Below are positions 44,113 to 52,577 of a stretch of 64,000 nucleotides of DNA, one piece after another. Position 1 is the stretch's first letter. Every line of letters starts with the position of its first letter. Below the pieces are notes generated by a model. The model was not told the origin of the DNA. It was given only the letters and a program-made list of their open reading frames with translations, and ran no database searches. The stretch lies in the NCBI RefSeq assembly GCF_000419765.1, contig NZ_ATTQ01000018.1, positions 1-64,000 of the forward strand, given 5' to 3'. Source of the stretch: Rhizobium mongolense USDA 1844 (GTDB lineage: Bacteria; Pseudomonadota; Alphaproteobacteria; Rhizobiales; Rhizobiaceae). Made by a program: the position numbers and the translations under genes.

Positions 44113-45108
44113 TCACGGCGACAAATGCAGCGCTGCCGTTGCCACCGGCGAGTCCCATAGAGCGATCTCGTCGTCGGTCAGCAAAGCCAGTGTGACCGAC
44201 AGGCCCTGCATATCGAGCGAGGTGACATAGGTGCCGACCAGGGCGCGTTCGACGTGAACCAGCCGCTCTTCCATGAAACGGTGAGCGGCGTTGTAAGCAA
44301 GGTAGAGTTCGGCCGGCGGGGTGCCGCCAAGGCCGTTGACGAAGAGCAAGGCCTTCGTATCCGGCAGGATGGAGATGTCTGCGGAGATTGTTTCGCAGAG
44401 ATGACGGATGATGGCATCGGCGGCCAGGAGGCGTTGTCTCGAATGGCCCGGCTCCCCATGGATGCCGACGCCCATTTCCATTTCGTCTGTGTTCACTGAA
44501 AATGTCGTACGCTGGATCTGAGGTATCGTGACTCCGCTGAGCGCCACCCCCATTGTCCGGATACGTCCGTTCAGCCGGTCGCCGATCCGCTTCAATTCCT
44601 CGAGCGGCAGGCCCCGTTCAGCAGCCGCACCAATGATTTTCTCGACGACCAGTGTGCCTGCAACGCCGCGGCGTCCTCGGCCTTCGCCGGTTCTCCCCGC
44701 CTCGATATCGTCGCTGACGATGACAGTTTCGATCCTGTGCCGGTGGGCGGCCATTTCTATCGCCATCTCGAAGTTCATGATGTCGCCGTCATAATTCTTG
44801 ATGATGAGCAGGCATCCGGCACCTGTGTCCGCCTCCTCGATGGCGCTCACGATCTGGTCGGGCGTCGGCGAGGTAAAAATATGCCCGACGCATGCCGCAT
44901 CCAGCATTCCCTTGCCGACAAATCCGATATGCATAGGCTCATGGCCGGCGCCCCCACCGGAGATGAGTGCGACCTTACCTGGTGTGAAGTGTCGACGGCG
45001 GACAAATTTTCGCCCTGCGCCGAACACGACGAATTCCCCATGGGCGCGCACGAAGCCTTCCAGGCTTTCGGCAACCATGGTTTCCGCAGTGTTCATGAAC
45101 TTCTTCAT
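44113..45108 (-). CDS. dhaK: Dihydroxyacetone kinase, DhaK subunit (PTS-type)
   Basis: The 331-residue DhaK binds a short ketose covalently through histidine. Motifs are KVALISGGGAGHEPMHIGFV, GKGMLDAACVGHIFTSP, IIKNYDGDIMNFEMA, VVSDD-type IVSDDIEA, RRGVAGTLVVEKI and VGIHGEPGHSR, with the substrate-binding His in the last motif. GGGGAGGG precedes the ATG. It has no DhaL domain and ends the long operon after Enzyme I, HPr, EIIA and DhaL, so it belongs to the PEP-dependent kinase branch. Substrates could be dihydroxyacetone or a related ketose such as erythrulose. Confidence 0.93.
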   Translation of the reverse strand: MKKFMNTAETMVAESLEGFVRAHGEFVVFGAGRKFVRRRHFTPGKVALISGGGAGHEPMHIGFVGKGMLDAACVGHIFTSPTPDQIVSAIEEADTGAGCLLIIKNYDGDIMNFEMAIEMAAHRHRIETVIVSDDIEAGRTGEGRGRRGVAGTLVVEKIIGAAAERGLPLEELKRIGDRLNGRIRTMGVALSGVTIPQIQRTTFSVNTDEMEMGVGIHGEPGHSRQRLLAADAIIRHLCETISADISILPDTKALLFVNGLGGTPPAELYLAYNAAHRFMEERLVHVERALVGTYVTSLDMQGLSVTLALLTDDEIALWDSPVATAALHLSP

Positions 45109-45167
45109 CCAGCCCTCCCCAAGACGGCGATATGTTTGCGGACCTCAGCCGGTCCGCGAAATGCCGA

Positions 45168-45578
45168 TCAATCCGTTCCTCCGGAAAGCGCGGCGATCTT
45201 CTGCACCAAATCAGAGATCGCCTCCTCCAGCAGGCGGTTTTTCCTCTCGTCGCCGAAATCCGGAACCATGATGGAAAGTTGCCGCAACTTTTCGGAATAG
45301 CCAAGCTCCGGAAGTTTCCCCGGATGCGCCGTTTGATAGGCGTTCAGGAAACGCTCCTGTTCGGTGGTACTGAAGTGGCAAACCCGAAAAATCGTCGCCA
45401 AATGCCGGGCCGGCAGCGGTGTCGCATAGGTCGGGCTTGTGATCTGCGTAACGAAGCTTCGGTGTTTTCCGAGCTCCGTGGCAAGCCGCTGGCGTGTCCC
45501 GGAGGGGCGATTGTCGATGATCTGCGCCAGGATGGACTTGTAGGCGATAATGGCGTCTTCGGTGTCGTCGCGCGCCAT
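45168..45578 (-). CDS. Small HTH-like protein of the dha operon
   Basis: The 136-residue product is not assigned with confidence. The segment TRQRLATELGKHRSFVTQIT at about residues 27-46 resembles an XRE-type helix-turn-helix, followed by helical repeats such as LPARHLATIFRVCHF and EQERFLNAYQ. The start at 45578 has GGAG six bases upstream and lies one base after the Enzyme I stop, so it is translated with the operon. It may be a regulator or an adaptor of the phosphorelay (inference). Confidence 0.65.
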   Translation of the reverse strand: MARDDTEDAIIAYKSILAQIIDNRPSGTRQRLATELGKHRSFVTQITSPTYATPLPARHLATIFRVCHFSTTEQERFLNAYQTAHPGKLPELGYSEKLRQLSIMVPDFGDERKNRLLEEAISDLVQKIAALSGGTD

Positions 45579-45579
45579 T

Positions 45580-47187
45580 TTACTCTCCGGCTGCCTTTGT
45601 TCCATCGGCTCTTAAGCCGACGATCGCCGATCTTATCGCGGGAAGTTGTACGGGCGCCACGGAAAAGTGCCGCAAGCCGATCGCAAGCAATCCCGGAAGC
45701 CATTGCGGATCGCCCGCGATGTTTCCGCAGATGCTGACAGGTTTGCCGCGCTTTGCCGCAAGTTGCATCGCTCCTTCAAGAAAACGAAACAGCGCCGGTA
45801 TGGTGGCGCTATCAAAGATCGTCGAATTGGCGCCGTCGCGAGAGGAAGCGGCGAGATGCTGTGTGAGGTCATTGGTTCCGAACGAAAAGAAATCCGCGGT
45901 TTCAAAGGTGTCCAGCATCAGTGCCGCGGCCGGCACTTCCACCATCATGCCGATCGGAGGGATGAGGTGAGGCATGCCGCGTTTGGCGAGCCGCACGGCT
46001 TCCTCATGAAATATGCTCCGCATCTCGTTGATCTCTGAGGGAAAGGTCACCATTGGCAGCATCACGCGAAGATCGCCGTGGACTGCGGCACGCAGCAGGG
46101 CGCGTGTCTGAACGCGGGCAATTTCTGGATGTGCGAGCAAAAGCCGGATGCCCCGCAGATCCGTTGCTGGTCCGGCAGGCGGCAAACCGAGCCCGGCAAG
46201 CGGCTTGTCGCCGCCGATATCCAGCATGCGGACTATCACCGGCTTGCCTGCCGCCCATTTCAGGACGTGATGATAGATGTCAATCTGCTTCTCTTCGCTC
46301 GCCGCATCCGCGACCGACGAGACCGCAAATTCCGACCGCATCAATCCAATGCCGGCGGTCGTCACGGGCTCGACTGAGGCCAGTTCGGCCGGGTCGTTGA
46401 CATTGATCGACAGCAGGATTCGTGTGCCATCGGCCGTGCAGACTTCGCCATTGTCACAAGGACTTGCATCCGTGAACCTGGAAATCGATTGCGGGGAAGC
46501 AGATTCGGCGCCTGCACCGTCGGCATGGACGGTGACGGCGCCGCTATCGGCATCGACACGAATATAATCGCCTTCCGAAACGGTGAAACGCCCAGCGTTG
46601 ACGACCATGGGGATCGATTTCGCCCGTGCGAGCAGCGCGACGTGGCCGATGGCACTGCCATTGAAGAGCGCGATGCCTCCGCCCCCCGACCAATCATGTG
46701 CCAGGAAGCGGCTCGGCTCCATATCCCTGCCAACGAAGATCGAGCCGGACGGAAAGTCCGCGATGGGTGTTCCGGCCAATGCACAGAGCACACGGTTCTT
46801 GATGTCCAGGATATCGACGGCGCGCGCCCGTACCTGCTCTTCGTCTGCCGTTTCCAATTCGCCGATGTAGTCGCCGAGCGTACCCGCCCATGCGAAAACG
46901 ATATTTTCTCCGGCATTCATACGCGCTTCAGCCATCTCCGCTATCGTCGGGTCGCGAAGAACTTCGATCTGAAAATCGATGATGTCCCGGCTTTCGGCGT
47001 CCGACCTCCCGGCAAGGGCTTCAAGCTCGCCGACCGATGATTCGATGGCGTCGATGAGCGCCTGATATCCTGAAGCGGACTGCAGTTGAGACGAGGGGGT
47101 GGGACCGGGCAGTTCCGCCAGATGCACCGGTCCGTAGGCGACGCCGGAAGAAGCGCTCGTTGCTTTTAGCCTATCCCATTCGGCCAT
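45580..47187 (-). CDS. Phosphoenolpyruvate-protein phosphotransferase (Enzyme I-like)
   Basis: A 535-residue EI-like enzyme that takes phosphate from PEP and passes it to HPr. N-terminal HPr-binding and helical parts come first, then the active-site histidine in GSAIGHVALLARAKSIPMVV (the usual TSH is IGH here), the PEP domain IGLMRSEFAV and VRMLDIGGDKPL, IGMMVEVPAAALM, FFSFGTNDLTQ and the catalytic Cys in SICGNIAGDPQ. It is full length, unlike the truncated EI domain of E. coli DhaM. It overlaps HPr by 17 bases and feeds DhaM/DhaL. Confidence 0.92.
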   Translation of the reverse strand: MAEWDRLKATSASSGVAYGPVHLAELPGPTPSSQLQSASGYQALIDAIESSVGELEALAGRSDAESRDIIDFQIEVLRDPTIAEMAEARMNAGENIVFAWAGTLGDYIGELETADEEQVRARAVDILDIKNRVLCALAGTPIADFPSGSIFVGRDMEPSRFLAHDWSGGGGIALFNGSAIGHVALLARAKSIPMVVNAGRFTVSEGDYIRVDADSGAVTVHADGAGAESASPQSISRFTDASPCDNGEVCTADGTRILLSINVNDPAELASVEPVTTAGIGLMRSEFAVSSVADAASEEKQIDIYHHVLKWAAGKPVIVRMLDIGGDKPLAGLGLPPAGPATDLRGIRLLLAHPEIARVQTRALLRAAVHGDLRVMLPMVTFPSEINEMRSIFHEEAVRLAKRGMPHLIPPIGMMVEVPAAALMLDTFETADFFSFGTNDLTQHLAASSRDGANSTIFDSATIPALFRFLEGAMQLAAKRGKPVSICGNIAGDPQWLPGLLAIGLRHFSVAPVQLPAIRSAIVGLRADGTKAAGE

Positions 47188-47515
47188 GTTTCTTGTCCTC
47201 GTCGAAATTGCGTTCGACGAGTTCCTTCAATTCCTTGATTGCCTCTTCCGCCAGAATGCCGTCAGCTCTTATGCGTAGAACCGATCCCTTGCGGATTCTG
47301 GCGCTCATGATCTTGATAATGCTCTTGCCGTTCAGCCAGACATCGCTGCCGTTCACCGCGACTTCGATCGAACATGGGAACGACTTTGCTAGCCGGGTGA
47401 ATGTCACGGCCGGGCGCGCGTGCAGTCCAACGCCATGCTTAACTTCCACGTCCGTCTGGCAGCTGACATGCAATCGTTTAGCCTCCGTCGTCTCTATTCG
47501 CAATTCACTGCTCAT
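47171..47515 (-). CDS. HPr-family phosphocarrier protein of the dha operon
   Basis: A 114-residue HPr with an N-terminal extension of about 18 residues. The phospho-histidine motif is KHGVGLHARPAVTFTRLAK, and the Ser46-like region is NGKSIIKIMSARI. It relays phosphate from Enzyme I to the EIIA-like DhaM. The start overlaps the dhaM stop (TGATG) and no strong ribosome site is seen, so translation depends on coupling. The C-terminal tail is unusually charged (ERNFDEDKKHGRMG). Confidence 0.92.
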   Translation of the reverse strand: MSSELRIETTEAKRLHVSCQTDVEVKHGVGLHARPAVTFTRLAKSFPCSIEVAVNGSDVWLNGKSIIKIMSARIRKGSVLRIRADGILAEEAIKELKELVERNFDEDKKHGRMG

Positions 47516-47916
47516 CAGGGTGAGAGCTCCTCGGCTGTGGCGACGACTTTTGCCAGCGAAGCACCGCCGGAGGCTTCCGCCGCCGCGATGACGGCGCCTT
47601 CCACCAAAGGGGCGTTGCAGATCGCAACGAGCGCCGACCGCGGCGTGCCGAGCATCTCGATCGCCATCTCGCTGTTCGTTTCCGCCCCGCCGAGATCGAC
47701 GAAGACGGCGACGCCTGCATCCGACCAGGCCGCTTCAATTGCCCGCAGGATGCCGCCAGCGTCGGTGCCGAGCTCTCCGCGAACATTGCCTCCGGACCAG
47801 GCGAGCGGCACGCAGTCACCCACCATCTGCCGCACCATGTCGGCAATACCTCGTGCGACCAGCGGCGAGTGGGAGACGATTACGATTCCGACGTTTGCGG
47901 TAGTTCCAGTCGTCAT
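47515..47916 (-). CDS. dhaM: DhaM EIIA-like phosphotransferase subunit
   Basis: A 133-residue mannose-type EIIA-fold protein. The phospho-histidine lies in VGIVIVSHSPLVARGIADMV; VFVDLGGAETNSEMAIEML and LVAICNAPLVEGAVIAAAEA complete the DhaM family pattern. It carries phosphate from HPr to the ADP bound on DhaL. In E. coli these functions are fused as one DhaM; here EIIA, HPr and EI are three genes. It overlaps dhaL by four bases. Confidence 0.92.
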   Translation of the reverse strand: MTTGTTANVGIVIVSHSPLVARGIADMVRQMVGDCVPLAWSGGNVRGELGTDAGGILRAIEAAWSDAGVAVFVDLGGAETNSEMAIEMLGTPRSALVAICNAPLVEGAVIAAAEASGGASLAKVVATAEELSP

Positions 47917-48527
47917 ATTCGATGGTTCTCCCCGAAGTAATGGCAGATTGCCGTGGTCAAAAGCGCGCAGCTTGATGCCCCCGGATCAACATGACCGATC
48001 GAACGATCGCCGAGATAAGACGCGCGGCCGCGCATGGCCTTCATGGCGGCGGTCAGATTGGCGGAGAGTTCGGCACGCCGCGCGACATCGATCAGCGTCG
48101 AAGATTGGGCAAGCGCATCCTGTACCGGATAGAGCACGTCGAGCAACGTCTTGTCGCCTGCATGCGAACGTCCGCGCCTTGCAACCGCATCGATCGCCTT
48201 TTTCAGCACGGTCGGAAAATCGTCAGTCCCGTCCCGGGCGCGCAGCTCCCGGCCGATTTCCATCAGCAGTGTCCCGTAAAGAGGACCCGCAGCACCGCCG
48301 ACATTCATCACCAAAGTCATTCCTATCTTCTCCACGGCATCGGGGAGGGGGAGCTTGGAAAGGGCAGCCCCTTCCGCGCTCACCGCCTCGCATCCGCGCT
48401 GCATGTTGCTGCCGTGGTCTCCATCGCCGATCGCGCAATCAAGCGCGCAAAGATGATCGGTGTTTGCCGTGATGACCGCCCGGCAAGCTTCGATCAGTCC
48501 CAAAACAAGCACCGGTTCTGCCTGCAC
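47913..48527 (-). CDS. dhaL: Dihydroxyacetone kinase, DhaL ADP-binding subunit
   Basis: The 204-residue DhaL begins with GTG at 48527, supported by GGGAGGATACGAG upstream. The Mg-ADP motif is CAIGDGDHGSNMQRGCEAV, and further family segments are LVMNVGGAAGPLYGTLLMEI, AGDKTLLDVLYP and MRGRASYLGDRSIGHVDPGA. The GDGDHGxN form is that of PEP-dependent DhaL proteins. It works with the DhaK at 44113 and DhaM, and is separated by 28 bases from the fused kinase gene upstream. Confidence 0.93.
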   Translation of the reverse strand: MQAEPVLVLGLIEACRAVITANTDHLCALDCAIGDGDHGSNMQRGCEAVSAEGAALSKLPLPDAVEKIGMTLVMNVGGAAGPLYGTLLMEIGRELRARDGTDDFPTVLKKAIDAVARRGRSHAGDKTLLDVLYPVQDALAQSSTLIDVARRAELSANLTAAMKAMRGRASYLGDRSIGHVDPGASSCALLTTAICHYFGENHRI

Positions 48528-48555
48528 CTCGTATCCTCCCAACGGCGGCGCGTTT

Positions 48556-50211
48556 TTACGCCATGGCTGTCGCCGCAATGGCTGCCGCGACCTCGAATGC
48601 GCCCGCGACCGCCACCGCACCAGGATCCGGCACGCCCTCGAGATCCTTCTCTCCGACATACGAGGCGCGTCCGGCCTTTGCCTTCTTCATCGCCTTCGTC
48701 GACTCCGCACCTGCCACGGCCGCCTTCGCGGCCGCCGCGACGCTGCCGGAGGTGAGCGCTGCGAGCGCCGGGGCCAGCGCATCGACCATCGTGCGGTCGC
48801 CGATCCCGGCTCCACCATAGAACGTCATCCGATCGAGCCCGGCAAGAAGGGCCGCGGCGATATCGGCTTTTGCCGCCATAGCCTTGGCTGCGGCGGTGAA
48901 GAAGATCGACAGCAGAACGCCGCTCGAGCCCCCCATGCTGATACTGAGAATGTCGCCGACCGAAGCCAGGGTGGCGGCGGGCTCCTTGAGCGGCAAAGTG
49001 TCGATGCGGGCAAGCACGCTGCGAGCGCCGGTTGCGACCGTGGAGCCAGTGTCTCCGTCGCCAACGCGGCCGTCTAAACGGTTGAGCTCGCCTTCGAGCG
49101 AGATCAGGTGCTCGCAGAGTGCTGTTATCAGGCGACGGCTCGGGTCGTCGTCGCTGGCCACGGCTGTTCCGTTCGGATTGGCGCCTGTCTGGGGAGCCGC
49201 AATGACCTTGATCCCATGATGTTCGACTGCAGGTACCCAGGCATGGGGTTCGACCGGCGCCGTCAATGCCGCCTCGCGGGTGCCATCCAACCGGATCAGC
49301 GAGAGCGAGAAACCATTCATGTTGAGCGCCGTCATCATTGGCGCCGGCCCGATAATCAATTTGACGCAACGTGCGAAGGGGGAAGACAGGACGGTATGGG
49401 CGATCACGCCCATTTCCAGGGGCGGGACGGCGCCAAGATTGTTGATGAGCAGGGCGTGGCTTCGCGTATCGTCCACCTTTGCGGCAAGCCGCTCGGTCAT
49501 AGTGGCAACGATATCGGCGACCGGTTGGAGTGCGATACGTTCGGCGCCTGGTTCCCCATGGATACCAAGGCCAAGTTCGCCCTCGTTCGCGCCAAGGCGG
49601 TCCTCATGCGACTGACCGGGTACACTGCAGGTCGAAAGCGACATCCCGAGCGAGACGATGTCGGTTGCTGCGGATGTAGCGTGTGCGGCGACCGTCTTCA
49701 GATCCGATCCGATCTCGGCGTAATATCCGGCAATCTTGTGAACGAACAAAGTGCCGGCGACGCCGCGCGGTTGGTTGATATCCGGGATCGCGATGTCGTC
49801 CGCGACAATGACCATCTCAACGTCGAAACCTTCGGCGCGGGCCTTTTCGGCCGCGAGGCCGAAATTCAAGCGGTCGCCGGTATAGTTCTTGACGATCAAC
49901 AGGGCTCCCCTGGGTCCAGTAACGGCGCGGATCGCCGTCAGGACCGCGTCGACGCTTGGCGAAGCAAAGATCTCCCCCGATACAGCTGCCGTCAGCATGC
50001 CCTTGCCGACGAACCCGGCGTGCGAGGGCTCATGTCCCGCACCGCCGCCTGAAATGATTGCCACTTTCGAATGGCCCCAGTCCGCGCGCAATATCACCTT
50101 GATTTCAGGGAATGTGTCCAGACGGACAAGGCGGCTCGGGCCGCTTGTGAGCAGCAGGCCGTCCAGAGCTTCTGTGACGATGTCGTTCCGACGATTGAAG
50201 AAATGTTTCAT
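48556..50211 (-). CDS. Dihydroxyacetone kinase, DhaK-DhaL fusion of the ATP-dependent type
   Basis: A 551-residue single-chain kinase. The N-terminal DhaK domain has KVAIISGGGAGHEPSHAGFV, IVKNYTGDRLNFGLAAEKAR, RGVAGTLFVHKIAG and the substrate His in LGLGIHGEPGAER. The C-terminal DhaL domain from about residue 375 has LDGRVGDGDTGSTVATGA, where GDGDTGST replaces GDGDHGxN as in ATP-dependent kinases, and MTFYGGAGIGDRTMVDALAP. The start is 50211 (MKHFFNRR), though 50238 is also in frame. Its presence beside a full PEP-dependent set is unusual. Confidence 0.92.
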   Translation of the reverse strand: MKHFFNRRNDIVTEALDGLLLTSGPSRLVRLDTFPEIKVILRADWGHSKVAIISGGGAGHEPSHAGFVGKGMLTAAVSGEIFASPSVDAVLTAIRAVTGPRGALLIVKNYTGDRLNFGLAAEKARAEGFDVEMVIVADDIAIPDINQPRGVAGTLFVHKIAGYYAEIGSDLKTVAAHATSAATDIVSLGMSLSTCSVPGQSHEDRLGANEGELGLGIHGEPGAERIALQPVADIVATMTERLAAKVDDTRSHALLINNLGAVPPLEMGVIAHTVLSSPFARCVKLIIGPAPMMTALNMNGFSLSLIRLDGTREAALTAPVEPHAWVPAVEHHGIKVIAAPQTGANPNGTAVASDDDPSRRLITALCEHLISLEGELNRLDGRVGDGDTGSTVATGARSVLARIDTLPLKEPAATLASVGDILSISMGGSSGVLLSIFFTAAAKAMAAKADIAAALLAGLDRMTFYGGAGIGDRTMVDALAPALAALTSGSVAAAAKAAVAGAESTKAMKKAKAGRASYVGEKDLEGVPDPGAVAVAGAFEVAAAIAATAMA

Positions 50212-50263
50212 TGATTGAGACCCGTCTGTTTTTTGCATGCCTGCTTTGGTTCAGTTTCTTCGT

Positions 50264-51271
50264 TCAAGCGAGCCGCTGTCCGCTCGCGTCGAAATAGAGC
50301 GGGTCGCGGAGTGTAACATTAATCCTGTCGCCCGGTCTGATTGAGAGATATGGATCCGCAAGCGTGACGAGCTTGTGATCACGAACACGGATATGCAGAT
50401 GGTTCTGGTCGCCCAGGTGCTCGATCCAGTCGACCTCTGCGTTTGCATCCTTGCCGACGATGATGTCGAGATGCTCAGTGCGTGCGCCGATTGTCTTCGT
50501 ACCCTTGGGAGGACTTCCGCCAGGAAGTAGATCGGCAGGCAGCAGGTTGATATGCGGTTGTCCGAGACGGGCTGCGACATGAAGGCTGGCGGGATTGCTG
50601 TAGATTTCCCGAGGCGTGCCCACCTGCAGGAGCCTGCCTTCCGCGACAATGCCGATGCGGTCCGCCATCGTCATGGCCTCCACCTGGTCGTGGGTCACAT
50701 AGAGCATGGTCGAGCCCAGGTCCTTCTGGATGCGCTTGAGTTCCAGCCGAAGCTCCGCCCGAAGCTTGGCGTCGAGAGACGAAAGCGGTTCGTCCATGAG
50801 GTAGATCGCTGGTTCACGCACCAGAGCCCGGCCGATTGCGACGCGCTGCATCTCTCCGCCGGAAAGACGGGTCGAGCGGTTTTCCAACTTATGATCGATC
50901 CTCACCATCTGCGCAATCTCGCGAACACGCCGATCGATCTCGTCTTTGCTCAACTTTCGAACCGGCGCCCTAAGAGGAAAGGCAAGGTTTTCGTAAACCG
51001 TCATATGCGGATAAAGCGAATATTGCTGGAACACGAAAGCCACGTCGCGCTCGGCCGGCGATTGGCCAGCGACGTTGCGGCCGCCGATCTCGATGCGGCC
51101 GCCGTCGGGCCGCTCTAGGCCGGCGATCAGGCGAAGCGTCGTCGTCTTGCCGGCCCCAGTCGGCCCCAGCAGCACGACGAATTCGCCATCGCGGATCGCA
51201 AGATCGAGGTTGCTGAGCGCCTGCGTGTCGCCGAAACGCATGTTCAGGTCTTTGAGAACGACATCAGCCAT
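50264..51271 (-). CDS. ABC transporter ATP-binding protein (glycerol/polyol type)
   Basis: A 335-residue CUT1-type ATPase. Walker A is LLGPTGAGKTTTLRLIAG, the Q-loop FQQYSLYPHMTV, the signature RLSGGEMQRVAIGRAL, Walker B IYLMDEPLSSLDAKLRAEL and the H-loop YVTHDQVEAMTMADR; a TOBE-like C-terminal domain follows. GGAGG supports the start at 51271, giving an 8-base overlap with the other ATPase gene. Two distinct ATPases in one transporter operon is the pattern of the rhizobial glycerol transporter, so a small polyol or triose substrate is likely. Confidence 0.92.
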   Translation of the reverse strand: MADVVLKDLNMRFGDTQALSNLDLAIRDGEFVVLLGPTGAGKTTTLRLIAGLERPDGGRIEIGGRNVAGQSPAERDVAFVFQQYSLYPHMTVYENLAFPLRAPVRKLSKDEIDRRVREIAQMVRIDHKLENRSTRLSGGEMQRVAIGRALVREPAIYLMDEPLSSLDAKLRAELRLELKRIQKDLGSTMLYVTHDQVEAMTMADRIGIVAEGRLLQVGTPREIYSNPASLHVAARLGQPHINLLPADLLPGGSPPKGTKTIGARTEHLDIIVGKDANAEVDWIEHLGDQNHLHIRVRDHKLVTLADPYLSIRPGDRINVTLRDPLYFDASGQRLA

Positions 51272-52361
51272 GCCGGACCTCCGAATAGAGCGATGAAGCG
51301 ACCGCACGGCCCGACTGGCAGTCGAAGAGCGCAAGATTGACAGGGTTGAATTCGAGACCAACCGTTTCGCCGATGCGGAAGTTGCGGTTTGCCGGAACGC
51401 GGGCTTTGATCAATCCGCTGCGCGTTTCGATCGCCACGATCTGATTTGTTCCAAGATACTCGCTGCCATAGACGGCGCCGCGCAGGGCGGAGGCATCGCT
51501 GAAGCGGATGTGCTCCGGCCGCACGCCAAGCGCCAGCTCGCCTACCCTCAAGTCCTGGTGAACCTCGGGAACGGCGACATCGACGCCATCAAGAGAGATG
51601 GATCGGTCGCCCTTCTGAAGGCCGGAGGTAAAGCGCATGAAATTCATCGGCGGAGAGCCGATGAAGTCCGCGACGTACATGGTCGCAGGCTTGCTGTAGA
51701 TTTCCTGCGGCGTCCCGAACTGTTCTATGACGCCATGGTTCATGACGGCGATCTTGTCGGCCATCGCCATCGCCTCATGCTGATCGTGCGTGACGTAAAC
51801 CGTCGTCGCGTGGATGCGGTTGTGCAATTCGCGCAGCTCATGAACCATGACCTCGCGGAACTCCGCATCGAGTGTACCGAGCGGTTCGTCCATCAAGAAG
51901 CATTTCGGGCGCCGAACGATGGCGCGGCCGAGTGCCACGCGCTGGCGGTCGCCACCGGCAAGCCCGGAGACGGACCTGTCGAGAATATGGTCGATCTGTA
52001 GTAGGCGGGCGGTCTCCTGGACGCGTTCACGTATTTCCGCTTTCGGCATCCCTTGAGACAGCAACGGAAAGCCGATGTTCTTGCGCACATTCATGTGCGG
52101 ATAGAGTGCAAAGAGCTGGAAGACAAAGGCAATGTCGCGGGCGCTGGCGCGATTGAAGGTGACGTCCTCGCCGTCGAGGTAGATCTTGCCGCTGGTCGGC
52201 AGTTCGAGGCCGGCGATCATGCGAAGGGTGGTGGTCTTGCCGCAGCCGGATGGCCCGAGCAGGGCGAGAAACTCGCCGTCATGGACGACGAAGCTGGAGC
52301 CTTCGACCGCAGCGAAGCTGCCGAACTGCTTGCGGACATTTTCTACTCTGATCTCCGCCAT
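51264..52361 (-). CDS. ABC transporter ATP-binding protein (glycerol/polyol type)
   Basis: The 365-residue partner ATPase has Walker A LLGPSGCGKTTTLRMIAG, Q-loop FQLFALYPHMNV, a diverged signature VSGLAGGDRQRVALGRAI, Walker B CFLMDEPLGTLDAEFREV and H-loop YVTHDQHEAMAMADK, with a TOBE domain (ALGVRPEHIRFSDA). The signature (LAGGD rather than LSGGQ) and the LGTLDAE form suggest a functionally asymmetric heterodimer with the ATPase at 50264 (inference). Confidence 0.92.
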   Translation of the reverse strand: MAEIRVENVRKQFGSFAAVEGSSFVVHDGEFLALLGPSGCGKTTTLRMIAGLELPTSGKIYLDGEDVTFNRASARDIAFVFQLFALYPHMNVRKNIGFPLLSQGMPKAEIRERVQETARLLQIDHILDRSVSGLAGGDRQRVALGRAIVRRPKCFLMDEPLGTLDAEFREVMVHELRELHNRIHATTVYVTHDQHEAMAMADKIAVMNHGVIEQFGTPQEIYSKPATMYVADFIGSPPMNFMRFTSGLQKGDRSISLDGVDVAVPEVHQDLRVGELALGVRPEHIRFSDASALRGAVYGSEYLGTNQIVAIETRSGLIKARVPANRNFRIGETVGLEFNPVNLALFDCQSGRAVASSLYSEVRHG

Positions 52362-52364
52362 GGT

Positions 52365-52577
52365 TTACTCCGCAAATTTCGAGACGATGATGAACATCGC
52401 TGTTCCTAGAAGCAGTGTGACCAGCGAGTAGGTGTAGAGCACCAGCAGGAAGGGTTGGAACAGCATCAGGAAACCTGCCGCAATCACCACCGTTGCGATG
52501 TTCTCCATCGGACCGCGTCGCAGGAAAAAAGGCCGTTTCGGACGGGCAGGGCGGGGCTTTTCGATAAGGTGCGTCAT
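52365..52577 (-). CDS. Small membrane protein of the polyol ABC operon
   Basis: The 70-residue product has a basic Pro/Arg-rich N-terminus (EKPRPARPKRPFFLRRG) and two hydrophobic stretches (IATVVIAAGFLMLFQPFLLV and YSLVTLLLGTAMFIIV). It overlaps the permease gene by four bases and sits between permease and ATPase genes. Glycerol-type ABC operons of rhizobia also carry a small membrane protein (GlpU), so it may be an analogue; I do not see clear homology. Confidence 0.7.
   Translation of the reverse strand: MTHLIEKPRPARPKRPFFLRRGPMENIATVVIAAGFLMLFQPFLLVLYTYSLVTLLLGTAMFIIVSKFAE

Noticed and set aside
48494..49369. Minus-strand open frame of 291 codons inside the DhaK-DhaL fusion gene
   Set aside because: It is an alternative frame of the real kinase gene with Arg/Gly/His-rich translation and no start signal.
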